64,000 nucleotides of DNA from DUOA01 sp012839095 (GTDB lineage: Bacteria; Bacillota; Clostridia; Caldicoprobacterales; DTU083), in the NCBI GenBank assembly GCA_050951505.1, contig JBMNJE010000009.1, positions 286,278-350,277 on the forward strand, given 5' to 3'. Positions 37,301-44,906 of this stretch are shown one piece after another (positions within the stretch are counted from its first letter, which is position 1; each line of letters starts with the position of its first letter). The position numbers and the translations under genes were made by a program. The notes under the pieces are model-generated. The model made no database searches and was not told where the DNA came from. It saw only the letters and a program-made list of their open reading frames with translations.

Positions 37301-37796
37301 ACAACTGGGGGATGGCTCCTTGGTAACCCTGGGAGGCATCATAACAGAAAAAAAGATTAAGTATACCAGAAACAACAATATGATGGCCTTCATCACCTTG
37401 GAGGATTTATACGGTGCAATCGAAGTCATCGTGTTTCCTCAGGTATACTCAAGGCATGACTCCATGCTGGAGGAAGACAGAGTTGTTATAATAAACGGTC
37501 GTATCAGCCTGCGGGAAGACGAAGAGCCTAAGGTGCTATGCAACAGTGTGGAACCTGTAGTCAGTAACAAGGGGCAGAAGCTGTACATTAAGATCAGCAG
37601 CGATAAAGGCCCGGGCATACAGAATGAGGTTTGCCAGGTGCTGAAAAGGTACAAAGGCAGCATACCTGTTTATCTATATATGGAATCTGCCAACAAAACC
37701 TTCCGTTCAAAGCCGGATTTGTGGATCCGCAGGGACCCGGATCTATTGAAGGAATTGAGTGGTATGTTGGGAGAGAAATGTGTTAAAATGGTATAA
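34314..37796 (+). CDS. dnaE: DNA polymerase III alpha subunit DnaE
   Basis: DnaE is the replicative/lagging-strand C-family polymerase of Firmicutes. The 1160-residue protein starts with a PHP domain (HLHVHTEYSLLDGAGRI, ~residues 5-21). It carries the C-family active site GPGRGSAAGSLVAYAL and the catalytic aspartates in MPDIDIDFCYERRQEV (~residues 394-409), the HASTHAAGVVI block, and a tail with helix-hairpin-helix and OB (YTRNNNMMAFITLEDLYG) domains. GGAG precedes the ATG. It has no proofreading exonuclease domain, as usual. Confidence 0.98.
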   Translation: MKDFVHLHVHTEYSLLDGAGRIADLLDRCKELGMPGIAITDHGAMYGVVEFYTEAKARGLKPVIGCEVYLAPRGMRDKDSRADMHYTHLVLLAENQVGYRNLMALSSLGFTEGFYYKPRIDYDTLSAHAEGLIGLSGCLAGEIPSLLEEKRFKDAKAAALRLNQMFGQGSFYLELQEHGLPGQKEINLELLRLGRETGIPLVATNDVHYVNPEDAKAHEILLCIQTGKTIEDEDRLRFETSEFYLKSGEEMELLFSNVPDALENTRKIWERCNVEFDFDTLHMPKYDVPDGYTAEDYLRELCYQGLKQIYPEITQEIRERLEYELQTITGMGYVDYFLIVWDFIKYARDNGIVVGPGRGSAAGSLVAYALKITQVDPLKYGLLFERFLNPERISMPDIDIDFCYERRQEVIDYVIRKYGENRVAQIITFGTMAARAAIRDVGRALNRPYGEVDKIAKMIPMQIGMTIEKALEINPELKMLYEEDPHSRILIDMSKSLEGLPRHASTHAAGVVISGKPITEYVPLQKNDDCITTQFPMGTLEQLGLLKMDFLGLRNLTVIRDTLSLIEENEGKKIDIYSIPLDDPKVYEMLSQGDTDGVFQLESSGMKQFMKELKPSTFEDIIAGISLYRPGPMDQIPRYLANKNHPDSIEYTDDKLTPFLEVTYGCMVYQEQVMQIVKELAGYSLGRADLVRRAMAKKKTDIMEKEREYFIYGIQDENGNILVPGAYRNGVSVEKANLIFDEMMEFAKYAFNKSHAAAYALVAYQTAWLKRHYPVPYMAALITSVMGNSSKVAGYIQYCRKNSIQVLPPDVNHSQARFTVSGNSIRFGLAAVKNVGISAIEAIIKARKSKGPFVSFWDFCNKTEDAGLNKRTVESLIRCGAFDSLGAYRSQLIAVYEKILDGISQERRRNVAGQVSLFGDLAAVDTIGSLSDTLPEMDEYPAKMLLSMEKEMTGVYISGHPLDEYKDVLEGYHTTLDIMTLHNMEENEGLDSSYSSQLGDGSLVTLGGIITEKKIKYTRNNNMMAFITLEDLYGAIEVIVFPQVYSRHDSMLEEDRVVIINGRISLREDEEPKVLCNSVEPVVSNKGQKLYIKISSDKGPGIQNEVCQVLKRYKGSIPVYLYMESANKTFRSKPDLWIRRDPDLLKELSGMLGEKCVKMV

Positions 37797-37844
37797 AACC
37801 GTTACGGCGGCGGGTGCTCAAAAACAAAGGAGGCAGCAAAGCAA

Positions 37845-38042
37845 ATGTTGAGAGTTGTCTATATGGCACAGACGAAGGACACAGCCGACCGCATAAGAGA
37901 TTTACTGACCATGGAAGGCTTCCTGATTAAGATCAAGCCCGTTTACCGAAATGTCTCGGAAGAAGAAAATTATTATGAAATTCTGGTTCCGCAGACCGAG
38001 GTAGAGGAAGTGCATACCATATTAATGGAAAACGGTTATTAA
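37845..38042 (+). CDS. Small conserved protein upstream of pfkA
   Basis: This 65-residue protein (MLRVVYMAQTKDTADRIRDL) has a ferredoxin-like beta-alpha-beta pattern. Such small proteins, often named DUF2007-like or mislabelled glutamate decarboxylase, occupy this same site between dnaE and pfkA in many Clostridia. AAAGGAGG lies 11 bases or so upstream. The conserved place suggests a real gene; no function is known. Confidence 0.82.
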   Translation: MLRVVYMAQTKDTADRIRDLLTMEGFLIKIKPVYRNVSEEENYYEILVPQTEVEEVHTILMENGY

Positions 38043-38069
38043 ACATAAGAAATCTGGGGGAGAGGCAGC

Positions 38070-39029
38070 ATGAAGAAAATCGCGGTTTTGACAAGCGGCG
38101 GAGATGCGCCGGGCATGAATGCAGCAATAAGGGCAGTTGTCAGGACGGCTGTATTCAAAGGCATGGAGGTATATGGTGTTCGCAGGGGTTTTCACGGATT
38201 AATCAAGGGAGAAATTGAACATATGGATGTAAAATCCGTGGGAGAAATTCTGCACCGGGGAGGTACCATCCTTAATACAGCCCGCTCCGATCAATTCAAG
38301 ACAGAGGAAGGCATGGGGAAAGCTCTTAATATACTGAGGGTATTTGGGATTGAAGGTCTGGTCGTTATAGGCGGCGACGGTTCCTTCCGGGGTGCCTTAG
38401 ATTTAAGCGAGCGGGGTTTTCCGACAGTCGGAGTTCCAGGCACTATCGACAACGACATAGCCTGCACGGAGCAGACAATTGGTTTTGATACAGCTATTAA
38501 TACAGTGCTTGAAGCCATCAATAAAATCCGCGATACCGTGTCTTCTCACGAAAGAACAAATATTATCGAAGTGATGGGCCGGGATGCCGGTGATATCGCC
38601 ATATATACAGGCATGGCCGGGGGAGCGGAGGGCATCCTGATACCGGAAATGCCGCTGAATATCGACAACCTGTGCAGACGCATAATAGAAGGCAGGAACC
38701 GGGGAAAGAGCTCCAGTATTATAATTTTGGCAGAAGGTGCCGGGAAGGCAATGGAATTGGAGCGCATTATTGAAGAAAAAACAGGAATGGAAACCAGGGC
38801 TACAGTTCTGGGATACATTCAAAGAGGCGGCAGCCCGTCCGCGGCTGATATTATTCTGGCCAGCAGAATGGGCTACCATGCTGTGGAGCTGCTGGAAAAC
38901 AATATAGGCAATCGGATCGTCGCTATAAGGGAAAACCGTATAGTGGACTTTGATATAAAGGAAGCCTTGTCCATGCCAAAAAAATTCAATCAGGAGCTGT
39001 ATGACTTGGCCCAGGTTCTTTCAATTTAA
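38070..39029 (+). CDS. pfkA: ATP-dependent 6-phosphofructokinase
   Basis: PfkA makes fructose 1,6-bisphosphate, the committed step of glycolysis. The 319-residue length and motifs match the bacterial ATP enzyme: VLTSGGDAPGMNAAIRAVVR, IGGDGSFRGA, the catalytic PGTIDNDIACTEQTIGFDTA, MGRDAGDIA, and LGYIQRGGSPSAAD near the C-terminus. Gly in the GGDGS motif (instead of GGDDS) is typical of ATP rather than pyrophosphate use. GGGGGAG precedes the ATG. Confidence 0.97.
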   Translation: MKKIAVLTSGGDAPGMNAAIRAVVRTAVFKGMEVYGVRRGFHGLIKGEIEHMDVKSVGEILHRGGTILNTARSDQFKTEEGMGKALNILRVFGIEGLVVIGGDGSFRGALDLSERGFPTVGVPGTIDNDIACTEQTIGFDTAINTVLEAINKIRDTVSSHERTNIIEVMGRDAGDIAIYTGMAGGAEGILIPEMPLNIDNLCRRIIEGRNRGKSSSIIILAEGAGKAMELERIIEEKTGMETRATVLGYIQRGGSPSAADIILASRMGYHAVELLENNIGNRIVAIRENRIVDFDIKEALSMPKKFNQELYDLAQVLSI

Positions 39030-39047
39030 TCATTGGAGAGTTAACGG

Positions 39048-39464
39048 ATGAATATTGGAGAAACAAAAATCAAGGTTCGGTATCAGGAGACCGATCAGAT
39101 GGGAATTGTGCATCATTCCAACTACCTTATCTGGTTTGAAGTGGGCAGGACGGAATTTTTGCACGACGCTGGCTTCAACTATGGGCGTATGGAAGAAAGA
39201 GGTGTAATGCTCCCCTTGACAGAAGCCCGCTGTACCTATCTGCATGGGGCTAAATATGAGGATAATCTGATAATCCGCACCTGGATAGAAAAGTTTGCCG
39301 GAGTCAGGCTTACCATGGCATATGAAGCAATAAGAGAAGAAGATGGTTTACTGCTGGCAAAGGGCAGCACGGTTCATGCTTTTACAGACAAGAGCCTCAA
39401 ACCGATTAATGTCAGGAGAAAGCATCCGGAAATATATCAGCTGTTTATGAGGCTTATGGGCTAA
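39048..39464 (+). CDS. Acyl-CoA thioesterase (YbgC/FadM family)
   Basis: This 138-residue hotdog-fold protein has the 4-hydroxybenzoyl-CoA thioesterase-like motif RYQETDQMGIVHHSNYLIWFE, with the catalytic Asp in ETDQMG. Members hydrolyse short- or medium-chain acyl-CoA; the true substrate is open. TTGGAGAG precedes the ATG. It lies 18 bases after pfkA and converges on the minus-strand lipoprotein gene across a shared terminator. Confidence 0.9.
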   Translation: MNIGETKIKVRYQETDQMGIVHHSNYLIWFEVGRTEFLHDAGFNYGRMEERGVMLPLTEARCTYLHGAKYEDNLIIRTWIEKFAGVRLTMAYEAIREEDGLLLAKGSTVHAFTDKSLKPINVRRKHPEIYQLFMRLMG

Positions 39465-39496
39465 AATAAAAGAAGGCGTTTCAGCCTTCTTTTATT
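39465..39496. terminator. Bidirectional terminator between convergent genes
   Basis: AATAAAAGAAGGC (39465-39477) and GCCTTCTTTTATT (39484-39496) form a perfect 13-bp stem around GTTTCA, with A- and T-rich arms working in both directions. Confidence 0.93.
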
Positions 39497-39527
39497 ATGA
39501 TTTTAAAGCAATACTTTTTTCATTTTT

Positions 39528-40118
39528 TCATCCTGTCGGCTCTTCTCCTGCAGCCTCTCCGTTGTTTCCATTGGTACCGGTATCTTCCCCGCCTGCCTCT
39601 TCGGTCGGGCTGCCGCTCAATGCTCGTTTGGCTGCAGTTCGGAACTTGTCAGTTGTTCCTGTAGCCCCGGAATAATCGTCAATTTCATCAACATCCTGGC
39701 TCTCCACCAATTGTTTGGGAAGCTCTTCAAAAGCTTTGAGGGCTTCTTCATACTCATAACCGTTTTCGGCAGATTTGACCTCTCCGTCACCGGTATATTC
39801 GGTGTACTCCACTTCGGTTATTTTTTCATTGGCAATAGTTATGCTTATCTCCCCATAGCCGCCTCTTTCGTCCTCATCCGAGCGACCGGTATATACGCCG
39901 TCTTCCAGGCCTTCAGGAGTTGTGACATCTGCATCTTCTCCATTTTGTTGATCTTCACCGTCGGTGTCCGTCGGCTCCTCAGTTGCCGGCGGCGTAGGTG
40001 TGGCAGCCGGAGACGGAGAAGGTGTAACCTGCGGCTCGGCCGGCTGGGGAGCACAGGCAGCCAGCAGAACAAGCATCATAACAAGAGCCGTCAGAAATAA
40101 GGATATCCTCTTACTCAT
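39528..40118 (-). CDS. FMN-binding domain lipoprotein
   Basis: The ~196-residue protein is an exported lipoprotein: MSKRISLFLTALVMMLVLLAAC has a lipobox ending at the cysteine, then a Pro/Thr/Glu-rich linker (~25-70), then an FMN-binding domain with GVYTGRSDEDERGGYG and DDYSGATGTTDKF. SGATGTT matches the flavinylation motif (S/D)GAT-x-(S/T), where ApbE attaches FMN to Thr, so it is probably an extracytoplasmic electron carrier. The second ATG (40118) is preferred because GGTGAG lies just before it; an in-frame ATG at 40130 is possible. Confidence 0.87.
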   Translation of the reverse strand: MSKRISLFLTALVMMLVLLAACAPQPAEPQVTPSPSPAATPTPPATEEPTDTDGEDQQNGEDADVTTPEGLEDGVYTGRSDEDERGGYGEISITIANEKITEVEYTEYTGDGEVKSAENGYEYEEALKAFEELPKQLVESQDVDEIDDYSGATGTTDKFRTAAKRALSGSPTEEAGGEDTGTNGNNGEAAGEEPTG

Positions 40119-40201
40119 ATATCTCACCATCTTTCTTAATTATTCGGTTTTGATATATAGGATATCCTTCAGCTGCTTAAATTATCCATTTATTTGCTGA
40201 A

Positions 40202-40981
40202 TCAGAAATCCTGCTTCTGTCCTTCCAAAGTAATTCTGACCTTATTTATTGTCAAATTTTTTCCGGATGCCGATACTGCCTGCTCTGCAGCATATACAAT
40301 TCCATTGCAGCAGGGAACTTCCATAAAGGCGACTGTTATGCTGTTAAGTTCATTTTCCCGAACAATGGCTGTAAGTTTTTCAATATAATAGCTCAGGTCA
40401 TCCAGCTTCGGGCAGCCTACCACCACTTTTTTTCCCTTCAAAAGCCTGGGATGATAGTCGGGATAGGCAAAAGGCACACAGTCAGCAGTAATCAACAGGT
40501 CTGCGTTTTGGAAATAGGGCGCTTTTACCGGTACGAGAGATAATTGAACCGGCCATTGCTGAAGCTGAGGTTTCAGGCTGAAGAAAATGTCGCCGCTGCC
40601 TGCTTCTTCCGGCTTTGAAGCTGTACTTTCCTGCTTTAACGTACGCATTCTGCTGCCCGGACATCCACCGCTGAATATCGGTTTTTCTGATTTTTTCTCC
40701 TCGCTCTTTATCACATCTTGTACAGTTATCTTGTTCTCTTCCAAATTTCTTACAAATTCCATTGCTGCTTCTTCATCAAATTCGGGTGCTTCCCTTTCTA
40801 TTATTTTAAGGGCATCCTGAGGACAGTGACCCAGGCAGGCCCCTAAACCATCACAATACTCATCCTTAATCAGCTTTGCCTTGCCGTCAATTATCTGAAT
40901 TGCACCTTCAGCACAATTAGGCACGCACAAGCCACATCCATCGCACTTTTCTTCATCTATGTGTATAATCTGTCGTTTCAT
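40202..40981 (-). CDS. Dicluster ferredoxin-like iron-sulfur protein
   Basis: The 259-residue protein begins with two 4Fe-4S motifs: CDGCGLCVPNCAEGAI (~residues 13-28) and CDGLGACLGHCPQDAL (~43-58). A C-terminal region follows with more cysteines (SGGCPGSRM, ITADCVPFAYPDYH, VVGCPKLDD, VPCCNGIVYAAEQA), resembling the common clostridial 4Fe-4S-binding protein of unknown role. It is probably a cytosolic electron carrier. A promoter with a CRP/FNR-like palindrome lies upstream (41016-41060). It is transcribed in the same direction as the FMN lipoprotein. Confidence 0.85.
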   Translation of the reverse strand: MKRQIIHIDEEKCDGCGLCVPNCAEGAIQIIDGKAKLIKDEYCDGLGACLGHCPQDALKIIEREAPEFDEEAAMEFVRNLEENKITVQDVIKSEEKKSEKPIFSGGCPGSRMRTLKQESTASKPEEAGSGDIFFSLKPQLQQWPVQLSLVPVKAPYFQNADLLITADCVPFAYPDYHPRLLKGKKVVVGCPKLDDLSYYIEKLTAIVRENELNSITVAFMEVPCCNGIVYAAEQAVSASGKNLTINKVRITLEGQKQDF

Positions 40982-41015
40982 CTTGAATCCTCCCCTAACT
41001 CTTTATCTTGTGTTT

Positions 41016-41060
41016 ATTATAACTTACGAAAAAGAAAAAAGATGTGATATATATTACACA
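41016..41060 (-). promoter_or_regulatory. Ferredoxin-gene promoter with CRP/FNR-like palindrome
   Basis: On the minus strand a perfect -10 TATAAT (plus 41016-41021) has no good -35. Instead, TGTGATATATATTACACA (plus 41043-41060) is an imperfect palindrome (7 of 9 pairs). Its centre is ~42 bases before the expected start, the position used by class II CRP/FNR-family activators. Confidence 0.42.
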
Positions 41061-41190
41061 ATCCACATTTTTTCATTAATTGACTAACAGACAGGGAATG
41101 AAGTAAGATGAGAGCATCAGGGCAAGCTATACATGTTCCCGCCTTAACATAGCTATGAAACTAACTTGAATCAGGGAGGAAAATTCTTTC

Positions 41191-42551
41191 ATGAAAAGCA
41201 TAGAAGTACCTGTCAAAAAAAACGAAGATTACGAAATAAATATAGACAGTCTGGGCTCTTTTGGAGAAGGAGTAGGGAGAATACAGGGGTTTACCGTCTT
41301 TGTTGAAGGAGCGCTGCCAGGCGAGAGAGTATTAATCAAGATTGTTAAAGTTGCCAAATCCCATGCATACGGTAAGCTGCTGCACATCATACAAAAATCT
41401 CCTGAACGTGTGGAACCAAAATGCCCTTTTTTCAAGTACTGCGGTGGGTGTCAGCTTCAGCATTTGTCATATGAAGGGCAATTGAAGTATAAGACGCAAC
41501 TTGTAAGAGATGCATTTGAACGGATCGGACATTTGGAAAATGTAAAGGTTTTGCCCGCCATAGGTATGGATGAACCCTGGAGATATCGCAACAAGGCACA
41601 ATTTCCTGTCGGGCTGATAGAAGGAAAACCAGCCATTGGTTTTTACGCACCCAGAAGTCATAACCTGATAAATATTGATGTATGCCCGATACAGCATGAT
41701 ATTATAAACAGGGTAACAGAGCTGGTTCGAAAGTATATAGAAACCTATAATATACCAGTATATCAGGAGGAGACGCACAAGGGTATAATTCGGCATGTAG
41801 TAACCAGAACAGGCTTTAGAAGTAATGAGCTTATGGTTGTAATTGTAACCAAGTGTGAACTTCCAAGAAAGAAGGAGCTAGTATCAATCTTACGGGAGGG
41901 CTTGCCTAATCTAACCGGCATCATTCAAAATTATCAGACAGAGAAAACCAATGTTATTTTAGGCAGCAGAAATAATATACTTTGGGGGAGCGACTATATT
42001 ATTGATGACATAGGCGATTTGAAATTCAAGATTTCACCTTTATCATTCTATCAGGTAAACCCTGTCCAAACCGAAAAGTTATATGATATAACACTGGAAT
42101 ATGCCGGCTTAACAGGGAAAGAAACAGTGATAGATGCCTATTGCGGAATAGGAACCATATCCTTATTTTTGGCAAAGAATGCTGCTAAAGTATACGGTGT
42201 GGAGCTTGTTCCGCAAGCCATAGAAGATGCAAAAGAAAATGCTGAGATAAACGGTATAGCTAATGCAGAATTTCTCACAGGAGAATCCGAAACGATCATG
42301 ACCAAAGCTGTCCGAACTGGGGGTTAAAGCTGATGTTGTGGTAGTAGACCCTCCCCGAAAAGGGTGCGATGAGAAGCTGCTGCAAGCAATTACAGAAATG
42401 TCCCCGAAGCGTATGGTCTATGTTTCATGCAATCCTGCCACCCTGGCCAGGGATTTGAGGTACATGACAGATCATGGCTATCAGGTTGAGGAAGCTCAGC
42501 CGGTGGATATGTTTCCGCAGACCAGCCACGTGGAGACGGTAGTATTGATGT
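41191..42551 (+). pseudogene. rlmD: 23S rRNA (uracil) methyltransferase RlmD, frameshifted and split by a group II intron
   Basis: The product is an RlmCD/RumA-type methyltransferase that makes 5-methyluridine in 23S rRNA. It has an N-terminal TRAM domain (LGSFGEGVGRIQGFTVFV), Fe-S cysteines (CPFFKYCGGCQ), the SAM motif VIDAYCGIGTISLFLA, and DPPRKGCD and YVSCNPATLARD. One extra base near 42307 breaks the frame; removing it reads TKLSELGVKADVVVVDPP. At 42551 the gene is interrupted by the intron. The final 17 bases lie at 44454-44470, so exact splicing gives an end of VLMSRVDK. Confidence 0.9.
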
Positions 42552-44453
42552 GTGCGTCCAGCGAAGCTGGCAAATGCTAACAGGTGAAAGTCCTGTAGTG
42601 GTAAAGGTAGGGCAGCCACTTAGTCAGTAACCAGCGTATGAAGTAATTTGTGCGTTGAAGCGTTACGGAATGTTCTGAAAAGAGCAGACAAACTGGCGGG
42701 TCGTAACATGAAGTGAATACTGCCGCACCGTTATTGACATTCCCGAAAGGGAACAACAGGGAGTCGAGCTGAGACATCAACAGCGAAGACAGCAGACGGT
42801 ATGAAGAACCCTAAATGCAATACCTAAGAACCCTGCGGTGTAGAGGTAGCGACACGTCAGGAAAGTATTTGCCGGAACTGGAGAGAGCCTACTTTGCACA
42901 GGAAACTGTAAAGAGGAAGCATATAAGTGAAAGCGAAGTTGCAATCCTGCAAAGAGGCAGTCAGAAGTGCTCATAGTACCAAGGATTGTACAGACAACAA
43001 AACTGTACATAGGGAAGGGGCACAACTTTATTCAAGTCTGTAAAGGAGGTAGGTGCCGGTGATTGCCAATAAAGCTATTAACACCCATGAAAAAGTACGA
43101 AACCTTCAAAACAGACTATACCTTACAGCCAAGGCTGACCGAAAGAGAAAGTTCTATGCGTTGTATGACAAGATATACCGAAAGGATATCTTAGAGGACG
43201 CATGGAGGCGAGTAAAAAGAAACAAAGGAGCAGGCGGTGTCGATAAAGTCAGTATAGACGACGTGAAAGCATACGGTGAGGATAGGTTGCTGTGTGAGAT
43301 AGCGGAAGAATTGCGGACAGAGAAATATCGATGCAAGCCTGTCAGACGGACCTATATTCCAAAACCAGATGGTAGGAAAAGAGCATTAGGAATACCAACA
43401 ATCAAGGACAGAATAGTGCAGATGGCGGCAAAGATAGTAATCGAGCCGGTATTTGAAGCGGATTTTCAACCTTGTTCATATGGATTCCGACCAAAACGAA
43501 GTGCTAAACAGGCAATGGACAGGATATTCGAAGTGGCTGACAAAGGCGGGGCATTATGGGTAATTGATGCCGATATAAGAGATTATTTTGGGAGCATCAA
43601 CCATGATAAACTACTTTTGCTGGTCAAACAGAGAATAACTGACCGCAGAGTGCTGAAGCTGATAAAAGGCTGGCTGAAGGCAGGAGTGCTGGAGAACGGT
43701 CAATATAGCGAAAGTACACTTGGAGCACCACAAGGCGGAGTTATTTCTCCACTGTTATCCAACATATATCTGAATTATTTTGATATATGTTGGAATAAGA
43801 GGTTCGGGCATCTGGGCGAGCTAGTACGATACGCAGATGATTTTGTGATATTGTGCAAGCGGAAAGCGCAGGCAGAAGAAGCCCTGAAAGTGGTAAAACT
43901 GATTATGGATAAGCTGGAATTGACACTGCACGGTGAGAAAACAAGGCTTGTTGATATGTATTTCGGTAAAGACAGCTTTGATTTTCTTGGTTTCAACAAT
44001 AGATTTCAGCGGTTCAGGAGCAAAAGCTGGAAGTGGTATTGGACATTACAGCAAGTACCGTCCAAAAAGGCTATGAAGAAAATGAGAGCCAACATCAAAG
44101 AGGTGTTTGCAAGTCCAATCAAACTGCTGTTGAGTGTGGAGGAAATGGTGAAGCTGCTCAATCCTAAAATTATTGGCATGAGAAATTATTATGCCAGACG
44201 GTTTGCCAGACCATGGTTGTGGAAGATAGATAAGTATATCAATCACAAATTTACTCGTTGGTACAATCGGAAGAAACAACGCAACTACAGGCTTGGAAAT
44301 GCGGCCAAGGTCAGAGAATTGACTTTACAGGCAGGACTGACTAGTATTTGCGGCTGAATGCTGAAGGAAGAAGAATATCGGAAAGCCGTATGCGAGAAAA
44401 CCGCACGTACGGTTTGATGAGGGGGCGGTGGAAACCCCACTGCTCTACTCTAT
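42552..44453 (+). mobile_element. Group II intron inserted in rlmD
   Basis: The 1902-base element starts with the consensus GTGCG and ends in AT. Domain V is 44382-44415 (AGCCGTATGCG..CGCACGTACGGTT). Domain VI has a candidate branch A at 44447, seven bases from the end. EBS1 ACATCA (44774 is not it; it lies at 42774-42779) is fully complementary to the exon IBS1 TGATGT (42546-42551). EBS2 ATACTGCCG (42717-42725) pairs with IBS2 CGGTAGTAT (42537-42545) with one G-U. The intron therefore sits in its own target. It carries a maturase/reverse transcriptase gene. Confidence 0.93.
43059..44357 (+). CDS. ltrA: Group II intron reverse transcriptase/maturase
   Basis: The ~432-residue protein copies and helps splice the host intron. 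Reverse transcriptase blocks are in order: YIPKPDGRKRALGIPTIKDR, PCSYGFRPKRSAKQAM, GAPQGGVISPLLSNIYL, and the catalytic YADDFVILC. A maturase X domain follows (~300-420). There is no C-terminal HNH endonuclease domain, so mobility would use a nuclease-independent route. GTG at 43059 is 9 bases after AAAGGAGG; a GTG at 43053 is too close. Confidence 0.95.
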   Translation: MIANKAINTHEKVRNLQNRLYLTAKADRKRKFYALYDKIYRKDILEDAWRRVKRNKGAGGVDKVSIDDVKAYGEDRLLCEIAEELRTEKYRCKPVRRTYIPKPDGRKRALGIPTIKDRIVQMAAKIVIEPVFEADFQPCSYGFRPKRSAKQAMDRIFEVADKGGALWVIDADIRDYFGSINHDKLLLLVKQRITDRRVLKLIKGWLKAGVLENGQYSESTLGAPQGGVISPLLSNIYLNYFDICWNKRFGHLGELVRYADDFVILCKRKAQAEEALKVVKLIMDKLELTLHGEKTRLVDMYFGKDSFDFLGFNNRFQRFRSKSWKWYWTLQQVPSKKAMKKMRANIKEVFASPIKLLLSVEEMVKLLNPKIIGMRNYYARRFARPWLWKIDKYINHKFTRWYNRKKQRNYRLGNAAKVRELTLQAGLTSICG

Positions 44454-44470
44454 CAAGGGTTGATAAATAA
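44454..44470 (+). CDS. rlmD: 3' exon of rlmD (last codons)
   Basis: CAAGGGTTGATAAATAA follows the intron. Joined to the T at 42551 it reads Ser-Arg-Val-Asp-Lys-stop, a natural end for RlmD after VETVVLM. Confidence 0.8.
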
Positions 44471-44501
44471 GAGGGTAAGGGTGCTTTGAAATAAAGGGAT
44501 T

Positions 44502-44552
44502 TCCGTGATTATGAACTTGCATTCAAGACAGGCTCATGGTCACGGATTTTTT
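44502..44552 (+). terminator. Rho-independent terminator of rlmD
   Basis: TCCGTGATTATGA (44502-44514) pairs with TCATGGTCACGGA (44534-44546, two G-U pairs) and runs into TTTTTT. It lies just past the rlmD 3' exon. Confidence 0.78.
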
Positions 44553-44595
44553 GTTGTGGGAACATATCCAAGACAGGTCGTTTACAGGGTTGGGT

Positions 44596-44804
44596 AGACA
44601 AGATGGATATTGGCTTTGTGAGTTGACAAGATGGCTAGCAAAACAGTGCTGAGTTGACAAGATGAATGGCAATGATGAAGCAACAGGGTGTAGAGATAGT
44701 ATTGTATAGGTGACACGATAGCTCCAGCTGAATGTCTGGTATGTGTATGAGCTATCTGTTGGCGGGAATGAGTCAACTGTTTATCGTGAGACGGCAAGAT
44801 GGAC
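44596..44804. repeat. Direct repeats at the end of the IS481-type element
   Basis: The word GAGTTGACAAGATGG recurs in the gap downstream of the transposase: AGACAAGATGG (44596-44606), TGAGTTGACAAGATGG (44619-44634), TGAGTTGACAAGATG (44650-44664) and a diverged GAGACGGCAAGATGG near 44788-44802. Spacing is irregular. Such iterated words at an element end are likely transposase binding sites. No matching copy was found at the other end (45972-46200). Confidence 0.6.
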
Positions 44805-44906
44805 ACCATACTTGTCCTGAACGGTACTTGGGTTGACACTCCCCTGGGAAATATTTAGTTGTATTAGCTTCGAAGCCTTAAGAAACCCTCCCCCACCCCC
44901 TTACAT

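Noticed and set aside
40982..41190. Riboswitch upstream of rlmD
   Set aside because: No aptamer pattern was seen; only the minus-strand promoter and a palindrome.
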